This document shows, piece after piece, positions 18,349 to 28,369 of a DNA stretch of 64,000 nt. This stretch comes from Campylobacter troglodytis (GTDB lineage: Bacteria > Campylobacterota > Campylobacteria > Campylobacterales > Campylobacteraceae). A program made the position numbers and the translations under genes. Below the pieces are notes generated by a model. The model worked only from the letters and a program-made list of their open reading frames with translations, searched no databases and had not been told where the DNA came from. The stretch spans positions 1-64,000 of the forward strand of contig NZ_QHLI01000002.1 in assembly GCF_006864425.1 (NCBI RefSeq). The letters run 5' to 3'. Position 1 is the stretch's first letter; each line of letters starts with the position of its first letter.

Positions 18349-18610
18349 TTAATTGAGCCTTATATTTTTACTTGTCATTAGTTTTATCTTTTGAAATTTG
18401 TGTGCTGTGTTGTTTTCCTTAAAATAAATTTTAGCCACAAAATCCATTTGTCTCATAAATAACGCCCTCACCGCCTTTGTATAGTTCTTTAACGAGTATG
18501 ATAAACTCATTTTTTTCACTAAAAACAAGATCATTTTTTTTGAGGCTTTGCTTAAATTCAAAGGCTCATCTTTTATGCTTGTAATCTTTTGCAAAGGCAA
18601 AAGGACTTGG
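18349..18610 (-). pseudogene. Fragment of a eukaryotic-like protein kinase, truncated by IS
   Basis: Reading across two frames gives a glycine-rich loop (ELYKGGEGVIYETNG), then DFVAKIYFKENN with the invariant lysine context of the kinase fold, then a helix (HKFQKIKLM). The pieces are joined by frameshifts and cut at 18360 by IS copy C. This is the start of the N-lobe of a Ser/Thr kinase of the YegI/TerY-P-associated type. The upstream stretch to about 18960 is Asn/Gln/Lys-rich and may be its decayed linker. The gene is not functional. Confidence 0.5.
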
Positions 18611-19192
18611 CTTGAATTTATTTAGGATTTTTGTCTTGTGTGAGTTTAAGTTTTGTTTATTTAAAGAATTGTTATTTTGCCGTGAATTTTTGTGTGTTTT
18701 TGCTGTGCATTGTTTTGTGAAGTATTTTTTGTGTTTTAGGAAAATTACTGATTTTTTGCTGTTGATGATTTTTTGTGTTTTGCAGATTTTGTGAATTTAG
18801 CTGTGAATTTTTATTTTGAAAATTGTGCAAAGTTTGTGTTTGATTAGAACTGTTTGCACATTGTGCCATTATCACAACTATTACCTTGCCTTTTAATCTT
18901 GCCAGTAAGGCTATTGCTACCATTTTGTAGCCATTTTTGTTTTATGCTTACTTTAAAATTGCGTGAATTCTTTGACACAAAATTTACAAAAATTCACACA
19001 GTTTTGCAATCTTGCGTGAATTTTTTTTAAAATTCTTATAAATTTTCTAAAAAATTCACGCTGACACTAATTTTCATACAAAAAATTCACACAATCTTAC
19101 AATCTTGCGTGAATTTTACGCAAACCGCCTTCCGTCTTATCTACAAACTGCTTTTTGCAATCCACTTTCCGTAATCCGTGTTCTGTAATCTG
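18611..19192. other. Low-complexity gap downstream of the UPF0323 gene
   Basis: No convincing gene. An 83-codon frame (18672-18923 minus) is Asn/Gln-rich and may belong to the decayed kinase-like gene. From about 18960 to 19120 there are repeated AAATTCAC/GTGAATTT units, some arranged as inverted repeats (GTGAATTTTT near 19015 and TTCACGC near 19060). Confidence 0.4.
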
Positions 19193-19783
19193 TCAAGCCC
19201 CAAAGCTACCACCACTTGCAGCTGCCTTTGAGCCACCTCCAAAAAAGCCAGATTTTGCTGCCCCACTGCCCGCTCTTGCACCTTGTTGATTAAAGCTATT
19301 GGCACTTCTTTGATAGGCACTTTGATTTGAAAAGGCTCCTCTTTGGTTGTTGTTAAAATTTTGATTATTAAAGAGCTTTGATCCTATCCAGCTACCTATG
19401 ATAGCACCTGCTGCACTAGCAAGTAAGGCCTCACCCAAAGAAAGCCCGCCCCCACTAACTTGGGCGTTTTCTTGGGTTAGTTTTGAGGTGCCATTGTCTA
19501 TCTTTTCATTTTCAGCCTTTAAAAGAGCGTCCATTTCTTCTTTGCTTAAAATTCTCTCTGTTCCATCAAGTTGCTGTAAGATCACACGAGTTTCAGAGCT
19601 TGGATACTGATCCTTGATCTTGTATTCTCCTTTTGCTACCTCTTCTATGATGACAAAGGCTCCTGTTGCTTGAGACTGTTGTTCTTGGAAGGGATCCTCA
19701 GAACAAGCACTAAGTGAGCCAGCCACAATAGCACTAAGCCCTCCTAGCATACTAAGTTCTAAGATCTTTTTGATATGTTTCAT
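19193..19783 (-). CDS. UPF0323-family lipoprotein
   Basis: A 196-residue predicted lipoprotein with lipobox LSAC (Cys27). It has a conserved N-terminal domain (GAFVIIEEVAKGEYKIKDQY, QQLDGTERILSKEEMDALL), a glycine-zipper-like hydrophobic helix (ALLASAAGAIIGSWIGSKLF) and a Gly/Ser/Asn/Gln-rich tail. It corresponds to Cj0371 of C. jejuni, reported to influence motility and virulence traits. The exact function is unknown. It lies downstream of rpsU on the same strand with a hairpin between. Confidence 0.85.
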   Translation of the reverse strand: MKHIKKILELSMLGGLSAIVAGSLSACSEDPFQEQQSQATGAFVIIEEVAKGEYKIKDQYPSSETRVILQQLDGTERILSKEEMDALLKAENEKIDNGTSKLTQENAQVSGGGLSLGEALLASAAGAIIGSWIGSKLFNNQNFNNNQRGAFSNQSAYQRSANSFNQQGARAGSGAAKSGFFGGGSKAAASGGSFGA

Positions 19784-19872
19784 TGCGTTGTCCTAAATTT
19801 AAGATGAGAGAAATTTTAACTAAAATTGATAAATTTAAACAAAGAATTTGTGTAAGTTTTTAAGAAAAGTTT

Positions 19873-19891
19873 GACACGGCTAAACCGTGTC
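19873..19891. terminator. Strong hairpin between rpsU and the UPF0323 gene
   Basis: GACACGG-CTAAA-CCGTGTC, seven G/C-rich pairs, followed by TTTTTT on the plus strand and by AAACTTTTC on the minus strand. It is most likely the terminator of rpsU, although the better T-run faces the other way. Confidence 0.65.
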
Positions 19892-19895
19892 TTTT

Positions 19896-20108
19896 TTATA
19901 ATCTTGCTTCGTATCTTTTAAGCATATATAATCTTTTTAGCATCTTTTTACGAGCTGAGATCTTTTGCTTTTTACGAATTTCAGTCATAGGCTCAAAGAA
20001 CCTTCTTGCTCGAACCTCTGTAACTACGAGATTTCTATCAACTTGTTTTTTAAACTTCCTATAAGCTTCCTCAAAGCTTTCATTTTGATGTACTCTAATT
20101 CCTGGCAA
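19896..20108 (-). CDS. rpsU: 30S ribosomal protein S21
   Basis: Small-subunit ribosomal protein S21, 70 residues, highly conserved ([20 protein letters not shown] and [15 protein letters not shown]). The open frame continues 18 codons upstream, but the conserved protein begins at the PGI motif. The codon there is TTG at 20108, preceded by an AGGTGG-type ribosome site, so TTG is taken as the start. Base use is typical of a core gene. Homologous to Cj0370, which in C. jejuni lies between ccoG and the UPF0323 gene, as here. Confidence 0.93.
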   Translation of the reverse strand: MPGIRVHQNESFEEAYRKFKKQVDRNLVVTEVRARRFFEPMTEIRKKQKISARKKMLKRLYMLKRYEARL

Positions 20109-20187
20109 GTTTATCACCACCTTTCTTGTATGTAAAGCCAAAGTATAGCATAAAATTTGCAAATTTTAATTTTATTTTAAAAAATTA

Positions 20188-20579
20188 GGCTCAATTAAAC
20201 TTAAAACAAAGGATTTTTTGAGTTAGCACCTATGAAAAACAAAGCTTCGTTTGTTAATTTCGTCAAATGCACTTTATTGAAATTTCGAAGTATTTTTTTA
20301 CTTCGTTAAGCCTCTTGTGGCTTTGTAATAAGGAGCAAAGGCACATACCTAGTAAAACACTACTAAAAGCGAGTTTGCAAAGGGACGAAAACGCATCAAT
20401 GAAATTGTGAATTTATAGGGTTTTGTAACATTTAGACCTGCCAAATTTAATGGATCAATAAAGAAAATTTCATCATTCGCCTAAAAGAATATAGAATTTA
20501 GATATAATACAAAGATTTTAGGACAAAATTCTCATAAAAATCTGTTAAAGTTTATAAGAAAAAATCCTTTAATTGAGCC
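20188..20579 (+). mobile_element. Internally deleted IS1595-like element, copy D
   Basis: 392 bp with ends GGCTCAATTAAACTTAA and TTTAATTGAGCC. Only the transposase start and the last quarter remain. The join lies inside a mini-palindromic insert: site 1 sequence (GAAGTATTT) is on the left and site 4 sequence (GAGCAAAGGCACA) on the right. It therefore looks like recombination between two inserts of one copy. It separates rpsU from ccoG. Confidence 0.75.
20298..20333 (+). repeat. Mini-palindromic insert at a site 1/site 4 junction
   Basis: 36 bp, TTACTTCG at the left, AATAAGG at the right, with an inner inverted repeat AAGCC-TCTTGT-GGCTT. Marks the deletion point of copy D. Confidence 0.75.
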
Positions 20580-20617
20580 TAAGATTATAATAAAAAATTC
20601 ATTACAAGGATGCCCTA

Positions 20618-21994
20618 ATGCAAGCTGTAAACCCTTCTTATGCAAAGCAAATTACTAATTACACCAAGCAAAGATATATAGTTTATGCCTTAATAGCCCT
20701 TGTTGTCCTTGCTTTGCCCTTTATTAGAATAGATGGAAATCACTTCTTTTTGCTAAGTTTTGAGCATAAAAAGCTTGATTTATTTTTTGTTAGATTTGAT
20801 ACTCAAGAGCTTTATCTTATGCCCTTTTTGCTCATTGGGCTTTTTTTAACTGTGTTTTTTGTAACCACCTTAGCAGGTAGGATTTGGTGTGCTTGGAGCT
20901 GTCCTCAGACTATATTTAGGGTAATTTATAGGGATCTGATCCAAACAAAGATGCTTAAAATTCACAAATCAATCAAAAACAAGCAAAAACAAGACAACAA
21001 GCACAAAATTCAAAAATTCATAGCCCTTTGTTTGTTTCAGCTCATATCTTTAATAGCAGTTAGTAATTTGCTTTGGTATTTTGTGCCACCTGAGGATTTT
21101 TTTGTTTATTTGCAAGATCCAAGCGAACATAGTTTGTTGATGGGCATTTTGATTATTTCAAGCCTACTTTTTACCCTTGATATTTGCTTTTTGCAAGAGA
21201 ATTTTTGTATTTATGTTTGTCCCTATGCTAGAATTCAATCTGTAATGTTTGATACAAACACCTTGCAAGTAATTTATGATGAAAAAAGAGGGGGCAAGAT
21301 CTTTGAAGGAGCCACCAAGCTACATAAAAAGCCACCTCAAGGAGAGTGCATAGGCTGTGAGGCCTGTGTTAGCATTTGTCCTACTCACATAGACATTCGC
21401 AAGGGTATGCAGCTTGAGTGCATAAACTGTTTAGAGTGTGCTGATGCTTGTTCTGTAGTTCAGGGCAAATTCAACAGACCAAGCCTCATAGGCTGGACTA
21501 GCTTTGAGGCTACTCAAAAGAGGGTTAAAACAAAATATCTTCGTTTTAGAACAGTAGCTTATGGCATAGTCTTGTGTATAATGCTTGTGGTTTTGGGCGT
21601 GGTTGGTTCTCAAAAAGAATATATGCTTTTAAATATCAACAGATCAAGCCAGCTTTACGACATAAAGCTTGTTAATGGAGAGGCTGTGGTAAATAATGCC
21701 TATGTGTTTTTATTTCACAACAGCGACAACAAGGCTCATACCTACTACTTTGAAGCAAGATTAAAGGACAAAGAAGGTGGCATAAAGATACTTCGTCCAA
21801 GTGAGCCTTTTGAGTTAAAGGCTGGGGGCAATGTAAAAAAGATAGTTGTCTTACAAGCAAGTGAGAATTTAGCAAAAAGCGAGATAGAAGATACCATTTT
21901 GCCAATGCAAATTAGAGCCTTTGCTGTGGATGATGAAAAGATAGAGGTGTTTAGAGATAGCATTTTTGTGCATCCAAAGAGGGATTTTAAATAA
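20618..21994 (+). CDS. ccoG: CcoG (FixG/RdxA), cytochrome cbb3 oxidase assembly protein
   Basis: Polyferredoxin-like membrane protein needed to supply copper, by cupric reduction, to the cbb3 terminal oxidase. 458 residues with membrane helices near residues 20-40, 66-87, 136-155, 178-196 and 310-330. Between them are the NapH-like CxxxCP motif (WCAWSCPQT), a CVCPYAR motif and two 4Fe-4S ferredoxin motifs (CIGCEACVSICP; CINCLECADACS). The C-terminal periplasmic FixG domain follows. Corresponds to Cj0369c. Here it faces away from rpsU, with a dead IS between them. Confidence 0.9.
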   Translation: MQAVNPSYAKQITNYTKQRYIVYALIALVVLALPFIRIDGNHFFLLSFEHKKLDLFFVRFDTQELYLMPFLLIGLFLTVFFVTTLAGRIWCAWSCPQTIFRVIYRDLIQTKMLKIHKSIKNKQKQDNKHKIQKFIALCLFQLISLIAVSNLLWYFVPPEDFFVYLQDPSEHSLLMGILIISSLLFTLDICFLQENFCIYVCPYARIQSVMFDTNTLQVIYDEKRGGKIFEGATKLHKKPPQGECIGCEACVSICPTHIDIRKGMQLECINCLECADACSVVQGKFNRPSLIGWTSFEATQKRVKTKYLRFRTVAYGIVLCIMLVVLGVVGSQKEYMLLNINRSSQLYDIKLVNGEAVVNNAYVFLFHNSDNKAHTYYFEARLKDKEGGIKILRPSEPFELKAGGNVKKIVVLQASENLAKSEIEDTILPMQIRAFAVDDEKIEVFRDSIFVHPKRDFK

Positions 21995-22110
21995 AAATTC
22001 ACAAATTTTTTGCAAAAGCGCTTTTTTTACAAAGGCTTTTGTTTCTTGCAAATTTTTTGCAAAAGTGGCTTACAAAGGCTCTTTTTTTTGCAAAGGCTAC
22101 TTGCAAAAAT

Positions 22111-22324
22111 TTAAAAAACAAAGCCTCTTTTGTAAGAAGATCCTAGCTGGGATTTAAAAGACAAAGCCTATGTTTGTGATGAAATTCTAGCAAGGATTTA
22201 AATAGCAAAGCCTTTGTTTGCAAGGTGCTCCTAGCTAGAATTTGCAAAGTCTTTCTTATAAGACATTTCTAGCCAAGATTTTAAATTAGGAAAGCCTTGT
22301 TGGCAAGAAGTTTCTAGCCAAGAC
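22111..22324. repeat. Degenerate tandem repeat, about five units of about 45 bp
   Basis: Units share the order TTTAAA..ACAAAGCCT, a TTTG.AAG stretch and CCTAGCYAGGA/CTAGCCAAG. The best units start near 22111, 22155, 22199, 22240 and 22275. A related TTGCAAAAG/ACAAAGGCT pattern extends back to 22000, just past the ccoG stop. Divergence between units is high, so this is old. Confidence 0.6.
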
Positions 22325-24491
<2,167 letters not shown>

Positions 24492-24505
<14 letters not shown>

Positions 24506-25025
24506 TTTGTGTGTGTTTTTGCTGTGCTTGTTAAACGGTGCAGGAGAGGAGCAGTATTTAGAAACAAAAAGACAGCAGTTTGAAATTCAAGCAAGAGAAT
24601 TAAACGAAGCAAGACAGGCATTAGAAGCTTACAAGTCCTCATTTGAAGCCTTGCAAAAGCAAAAAATGGACGCCTTGATACAAAAGGAAGCTGACATAAA
24701 TGCAACCCTAGCCAAGATAGAAAAAGAAAAAAAGGCAAATGAGGTTATCTTGCAAAAAACCCAAGAAAGCCTTCAAGCTGTGGATCAAAAGAGTATGGGG
24801 CTAGTCAAAGAAATTTACGGTCAAATGAAGGATAATGCCGTAGCCGATGTGCTTTCTCAAATGGAAGCTTCAGAAGCAAGTAAGATTATATTATCTTTGG
24901 AGCCTCGCAAGGTTTCAAGTGTGCTTTCAAAGATGGAACCAACCAAGGCTTCTGAGATCACCTTGCTAATTAAAAATCAAAACGAAATAGAAGAAAATGA
25001 TACAAATTCAACCCAAACAAACTAG
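24492..25025 (+). CDS. MotE-like periplasmic motility chaperone
   Basis: A 177-residue exported protein: signal peptide at residues 1-17, long coiled coil at about 20-105, then an MgtE-N/MotE-type helical domain at 105-160 (AVADVLSQMEASEASKIIL, EPRKVSSVLSKMEP). The C. jejuni counterpart Cj1496c is a reported N-linked glycoprotein needed for motility and invasion. MotE proteins act as chaperones for MotB or structural proteins near the motor. Three bacterial sequons of the D/E-x-N-x-S/T type are visible: N70 (DINAT), N169 (EENDT) and N172 (DTNST). Confidence 0.8.
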
Positions 25026-25212
25026 CCACTGTTGAATTTAAATGAACTTAACTAAAAATTTGCATTAAAACTGTCTTTTAATGGACTTTTTAATTCTTTG
25101 CTGAATGCCTTTGCAAGATGAGTTCTTAGCTGATTTAGCTTATGATGCTAAGTTTAAAACTTCTTAAAAAATATAATTTTAAACTGTGTAAATTCTTATA
25201 AGTAAATTTAAA

Positions 25213-25517
25213 GCCCAAGACAACTTAAGCGAATTTGTGCAAAGGCACATTATAGAGTAAAACACGCCAAATTCGAGTTTGCAAAGGGACGAAAGCATAT
25301 CAACGGAATAGAGAATTTTTTGTTTCGTGTTACATAATCGCAACTGTAAGCAAAAGTGGCTTTGCAAAATTTAGACTTGCTAAATTTAACGTCTCAAAAA
25401 GAAAATTTTGTTCTTCATTTAAAAGAAACAAAATTAAGACGAAAAATTTAAGGCAATATTCTCATCAAAATTTATTAAAGTTGATAATAGAAAATCCTGT
25501 TAAAGTATCTTGAGCCA
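25213..25517 (+). mobile_element. Truncated, chimeric IS1595-like element, copy E
   Basis: 305 bp. The left end GCCCAAGACAACTTAAGC is of one terminal class and the right end TAAAGTATCTTGAGCC of another, so this is a recombinant. Only the last quarter of the transposase remains (HYRVKHAKFEFAKGR, HINGIENF), with one mini-palindromic insert after ENF. Confidence 0.7.
25320..25356 (+). repeat. Mini-palindromic insert, site 5 (after ENF)
   Basis: 37 bp, TTGTTTCGTGTTACATAATCG at the left. Has an in-frame TAA, unlike its close relative at 17640-17677. Confidence 0.7.
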
Positions 25518-25597
25518 TTTAAATATTAGAATTTTAATCTCCAAAGAATGTGAAAAAATTTCAAAAATGCAAGATTGAAATAAATGAGAGTTATTTT

Positions 25598-25632
25598 TTG
25601 CAAGACTTTGCTTGTAACTGCGTAGTCGAAGG
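25598..25632 (+). repeat. Mini-palindromic insert, site 2 (after ESYF)
   Basis: 35-bp variant: TTGCAAGAC start, TGTAACTGCGTAGTCGAAGG end; net +33. Confidence 0.65.
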
Positions 25633-25685
25633 TGCAAAAAGAGTGTGAGCTAAGCGTGGATGTGGGGCTGAAAACATCTGTGTTT

Positions 25686-25723
25686 TTACTTTATTAAGCT
25701 TCTTGTAACTGTGTAACAAAAGG
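25686..25723 (+). repeat. Mini-palindromic insert, site 3 (after VF)
   Basis: 38-bp diverged member, TTACTTTATTAAGC start, ACAAAAGG end. Confidence 0.65.
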
Positions 25724-25870
25724 TTTGCTAAAACGAAATTGGCAAGTTTATACTTATTTTGTAAAAGCTTACTTTGATAAGAATCTCTTGCCTATGAGAT
25801 TTAAGCGATATTAGCAAGATGGAATTTTAGTGCTTGGCTATTTATGAGGGTTTAGTTGATTTTTACTTCG

Positions 25871-26000
25871 CTTTGAATGACAAAACTTGTCATTTTGACC
25901 GTAACGACTTTGCAGGGCTTTTAAGCGTAGCCCAAGCAAAAAAAGCTCTTTGCTTGTCATTTTGAGCTTTCATAGAAAGCGAAAAATCTCTTTTTCTTTT
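25871..26000. repeat. REP-like palindromic repeat
   Basis: Contains TTGTCATTTTGA twice (near 25887 and 25957), each followed within 60 bases by reverse-type partners, and GCTTTCATAGAAAGC as an inner palindrome near 25968. A related TGTCATTGAGC...GCTCAGAATGA element lies at 46795-46880. Such TCATTNTGAGC palindromes are common intergenic repeats in several bacteria. Confidence 0.45.
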
Positions 26001-26230
26001 GAGTCAACAAGATGCTTATCAATTTGACACAATCAAAAAGATCTATTTTTTAAAGTGCAAGATAGCTCGTTTGATACGACAAGCTTATAGATTTTTCAAA
26101 AAGATAAAAATAAGATAAGCAAATCGTATTTTGTAAATTTAGGTGTAAGTGTCAATAAGCACAGAAAATTCACAAAACTTTCAATTTTTAAATAAGTTCT
26201 TAAAAGTCTTGTTAAATTCTAAAAATGCAA

Positions 26231-26254
26231 AGGCTTTAAGCTCACATAAAGCCT
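26231..26254 (-). terminator. Hairpin terminator of terC
   Basis: AGGCTTTA-(8)-TAAAGCCT, eight pairs, overlapping the last base of the terC stop codon. The minus-strand transcript continues into TTTGCATTTTTAG. Confidence 0.65.
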
Positions 26255-26987
26255 AGTGTTTCTTGCTTATAAGTATGTTTAAGATCTCAACCACCAAAGA
26301 AAAGCCCATAGCCACATAGATATAAGACTTGGAAATATGCACATCAAAGCTTTCAAGGACTAAGATGATACCCACAAGCACCAAAAAGGCAAGGGCTAGG
26401 ATCTTTATGCTTGGATATTTTTCAACAAAATCCGCTATAGGCTTACTTGCAAAAAGCATCACAAGCACCGCTATAACAATGGCTAGAACCATTATGCTTA
26501 AATTTTGTGCTATGCCAACTGCTGTTATTACGCTATCAAGAGAGAATACTATGTCTAAGAAGATGATTTGAGCGATTATTAGAGCAAAGGAGCTGCTAGA
26601 AAAGCTAGGATTTGCCTCATTTTCGCTTCCTTTAAGCTCTTCTTTTATCTCTAAAATAGGCTTTATGATAAGAAAAAGTCCTCCAAAAAACAAAACCATA
26701 TCCCTTCCTGAAATCACCCCAGAGTTTTGCGGCACAAATTCAGGCAAGGGCACAGTAAAAAGAGGAGCAGTAAGCTTCATAATCAAAAAAAGCGAAAAAA
26801 GCAAGGCTATACGAGCAAACATAGCCAAGCCAAGCCCTAAATAGCGAGCCTTGTCTCTTTTGTTGGCTGGTAGTTTATTTACCAAAATGGCTAGCATTAT
26901 GATATTATCAATGCCTAAAATAATCTCTAAAGCCGTCAAGGTAAGCAAAACAAGCCAGGCATCTATACTTAGTATCCACTCAAACAT
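26253..26987 (-). CDS. TerC-family integral membrane protein
   Basis: TerC/Alx family membrane protein, about 244 residues with seven to eight hydrophobic helices. The two family signatures are present: ALEIILGIDNIIMLAIL near the start and DIVFSLDSVITAVGIA in the middle, each with the conserved acidic residue inside a helix. Members are implicated in metal-ion (notably manganese) export or metalation of exported proteins; tellurite resistance is the historical name. The open frame begins at 27011, but the ATG at 26987 has AAGGAT in good position. Followed by a hairpin terminator. Confidence 0.85.
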   Translation of the reverse strand: MFEWILSIDAWLVLLTLTALEIILGIDNIIMLAILVNKLPANKRDKARYLGLGLAMFARIALLFSLFLIMKLTAPLFTVPLPEFVPQNSGVISGRDMVLFFGGLFLIIKPILEIKEELKGSENEANPSFSSSSFALIIAQIIFLDIVFSLDSVITAVGIAQNLSIMVLAIVIAVLVMLFASKPIADFVEKYPSIKILALAFLVLVGIILVLESFDVHISKSYIYVAMGFSLVVEILNILISKKH

Positions 26988-27186
26988 TAAATTATCCTTA
27001 AAAAATTTCAAACATTATAGCGATATTTCTTAACTTAAAAGCCTTAGAATGAATTTTCAAACTAGTTTTAGCCTTGAAACCCTTTGCATATTTTTAAAAA
27101 CTAGCTTTTAAGCTGAATTTAAACAAAAATTAAATCTAAAATTCACAGCTTCAAGTAAGCAAAATTTGCTTTAAAAGAATTTATAG

Positions 27187-27192
27187 TATAAT
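27187..27192 (+). promoter_or_regulatory. -10 box of argB
   Basis: TATAAT with an upstream TTATAG extension, 22 bases before the argB ATG. Confidence 0.6.
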
Positions 27193-27214
27193 AGCTCTTA
27201 AAAAAGGCAAAATT

Positions 27215-28054
27215 ATGCAAAAATATTTAGACAAGGCAAGCACCCTAATCGAAGCCTTGCCCTACATAAGAAAATTTAATGCAAAGATAGTGGTGATTAA
27301 ATACGGAGGCTCAGCTATGGAAAATGAAAGGCTGATGATCTCTGTGATGCAAGATATAGCCCTTTTGAAGCTAGTTGGCTTAAAGCCTGTGATTATTCAT
27401 GGAGGAGGCAAAGAAATCACCGCACTTTGTGAGAGCTTGGGTGTGAAAAGCGAGTTTAAAAATGGACTTCGAGTTAGCTCAAAAGAAGCTGTAAATGTTG
27501 CTGAAATGGCACTTTATAAGATAAACAAAAATCTAGTTCAAAATTTACAATGTCAAGGCGTAAGAGCCATAGGGCTTTGTGGCAAGGACGCAGGGCTAAT
27601 TGAATGTGAGCAAAGGGATGAGGATCTAGGCTTTGTGGGGCAGATTGTAGCTGTCAAGGGCGAGGTTTTAAGGGATCTTTTGGAGAAGGATTTTTTGCCC
27701 ATCATTGCACCCATAGGAATGGATGAGGACTATAATAGCTATAATATCAACGCAGATGATGTAGCTTGTGCTATTGCTAGGTCTTTAAGGGCTGAAAAGC
27801 TTGTATTTTTAAGCGATGTTGAGGGGGTTTATAAAGATTATACAGACAAAGGCTCGCTTATTTCAAAGCTAAGCATAGAGGAGGCAAAAGAACTTGCCAA
27901 AAAGACCCAAGGAGGTATGCTAGTTAAGCTAAATTCTTGCGTAGAAGCTTGTCAAAACGGGGTTAAAAAGGTGCATATCTTAGACGGCAGAGTTGAACAT
28001 AGCTTATTGCTTGAGATCTTTACAGATCAAGGCATAGGAACGCTTATAGGCTAG
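27215..28054 (+). CDS. argB: Acetylglutamate kinase
   Basis: Second enzyme of arginine synthesis, phosphorylating N-acetylglutamate with ATP. 279 residues with the amino-acid-kinase motifs KYGGSAM, IIHGGGKEI, the substrate region GLCGKDAGL, INADDVACAIA, FLSDVEGVY and a C-terminal GGMLVKL. No second domain. It stands alone here. argF, a later step, is at the far end of the window and not in the same unit. Promoter visible just upstream. Confidence 0.95.
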   Translation: MQKYLDKASTLIEALPYIRKFNAKIVVIKYGGSAMENERLMISVMQDIALLKLVGLKPVIIHGGGKEITALCESLGVKSEFKNGLRVSSKEAVNVAEMALYKINKNLVQNLQCQGVRAIGLCGKDAGLIECEQRDEDLGFVGQIVAVKGEVLRDLLEKDFLPIIAPIGMDEDYNSYNINADDVACAIARSLRAEKLVFLSDVEGVYKDYTDKGSLISKLSIEEAKELAKKTQGGMLVKLNSCVEACQNGVKKVHILDGRVEHSLLLEIFTDQGIGTLIG

Positions 28055-28271
28055 TAAGTTTTAATGCTTAAATAATGTATTTTTGTAAAAAATTTGCTAG
28101 ATATTTTAAATTTAAAAATGAGCTAAGCAAGGTGCAAAAGCTTTGTCTTAATGCTGTGCTTTTTAAAGGTGCTAAAATTTTTAAAATTCAAGGCTTGTTA
28201 TAAAAAGGTGTTGATTTTGACATAAATTTATTGTGCTTAGCTTTTGTAAGAAAAAGCCTAAAAAGACAAGC

Positions 28272-28306
28272 TTAGCCAAAGCAAATTTTTTAAGATCTTT
28301 GGCTAA
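28272..28306 (+). terminator. Ten-base-pair hairpin upstream of fabD
   Basis: TTAGCCAAAG-(15)-CTTTGGCTAA, a perfect 10-bp inverted repeat with an internal A/T-rich loop. It lies 217 bases after argB and 64 bases before fabD. It could end argB transcription or act as a leader element of fabD; there is no T-run after it. Confidence 0.45.
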
Positions 28307-28329
28307 TGATAAGATAAATATAACTAAAC

Positions 28330-28347
28330 ACCCTTTGATAAAAGGGT
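28330..28347 (+). promoter_or_regulatory. Short hairpin in the fabD leader
   Basis: ACCCTTT-GATA-AAAGGGT, seven perfect pairs with a four-base loop, 23 bases before the fabD start. May influence translation or be an operator. No regulator can be named. Confidence 0.45.
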
Positions 28348-28369
28348 TAAATTCAAAAAAAGGATGAAA

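Larger units (their letters stand above)
17482..18359 (-). mobile_element. IS1595/ISXO2-like element, copy C (terminal type GGCTCAATTAAA)
   Basis: About 878 bp. Its ends are GACTCAATTAAA on the left and AATTGAGCC on the right, a terminal-repeat class different from copy B. The transposase gene is reversed, decayed and interrupted by four mini-palindromic inserts, more than any other copy here, which accounts for its extra length. No direct target repeat is visible. Its right end cuts into a kinase-like pseudogene. Confidence 0.8.
25525..25870 (+). mobile_element. IS1595-like transposase fragment, copy F
   Basis: A middle piece of a transposase gene abutting copy E: CEKISKMQD.EINESYF, RGKRG-like region, PVF, LLKRNWQVYTYF, WLFMRV. 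It has inserts after ESYF and PVF, and a third begins after DGLVDF (TTTTTACTTCGC near 25861) before homology ends in unrelated REP-like sequence. Both IS ends are missing. Confidence 0.65.
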
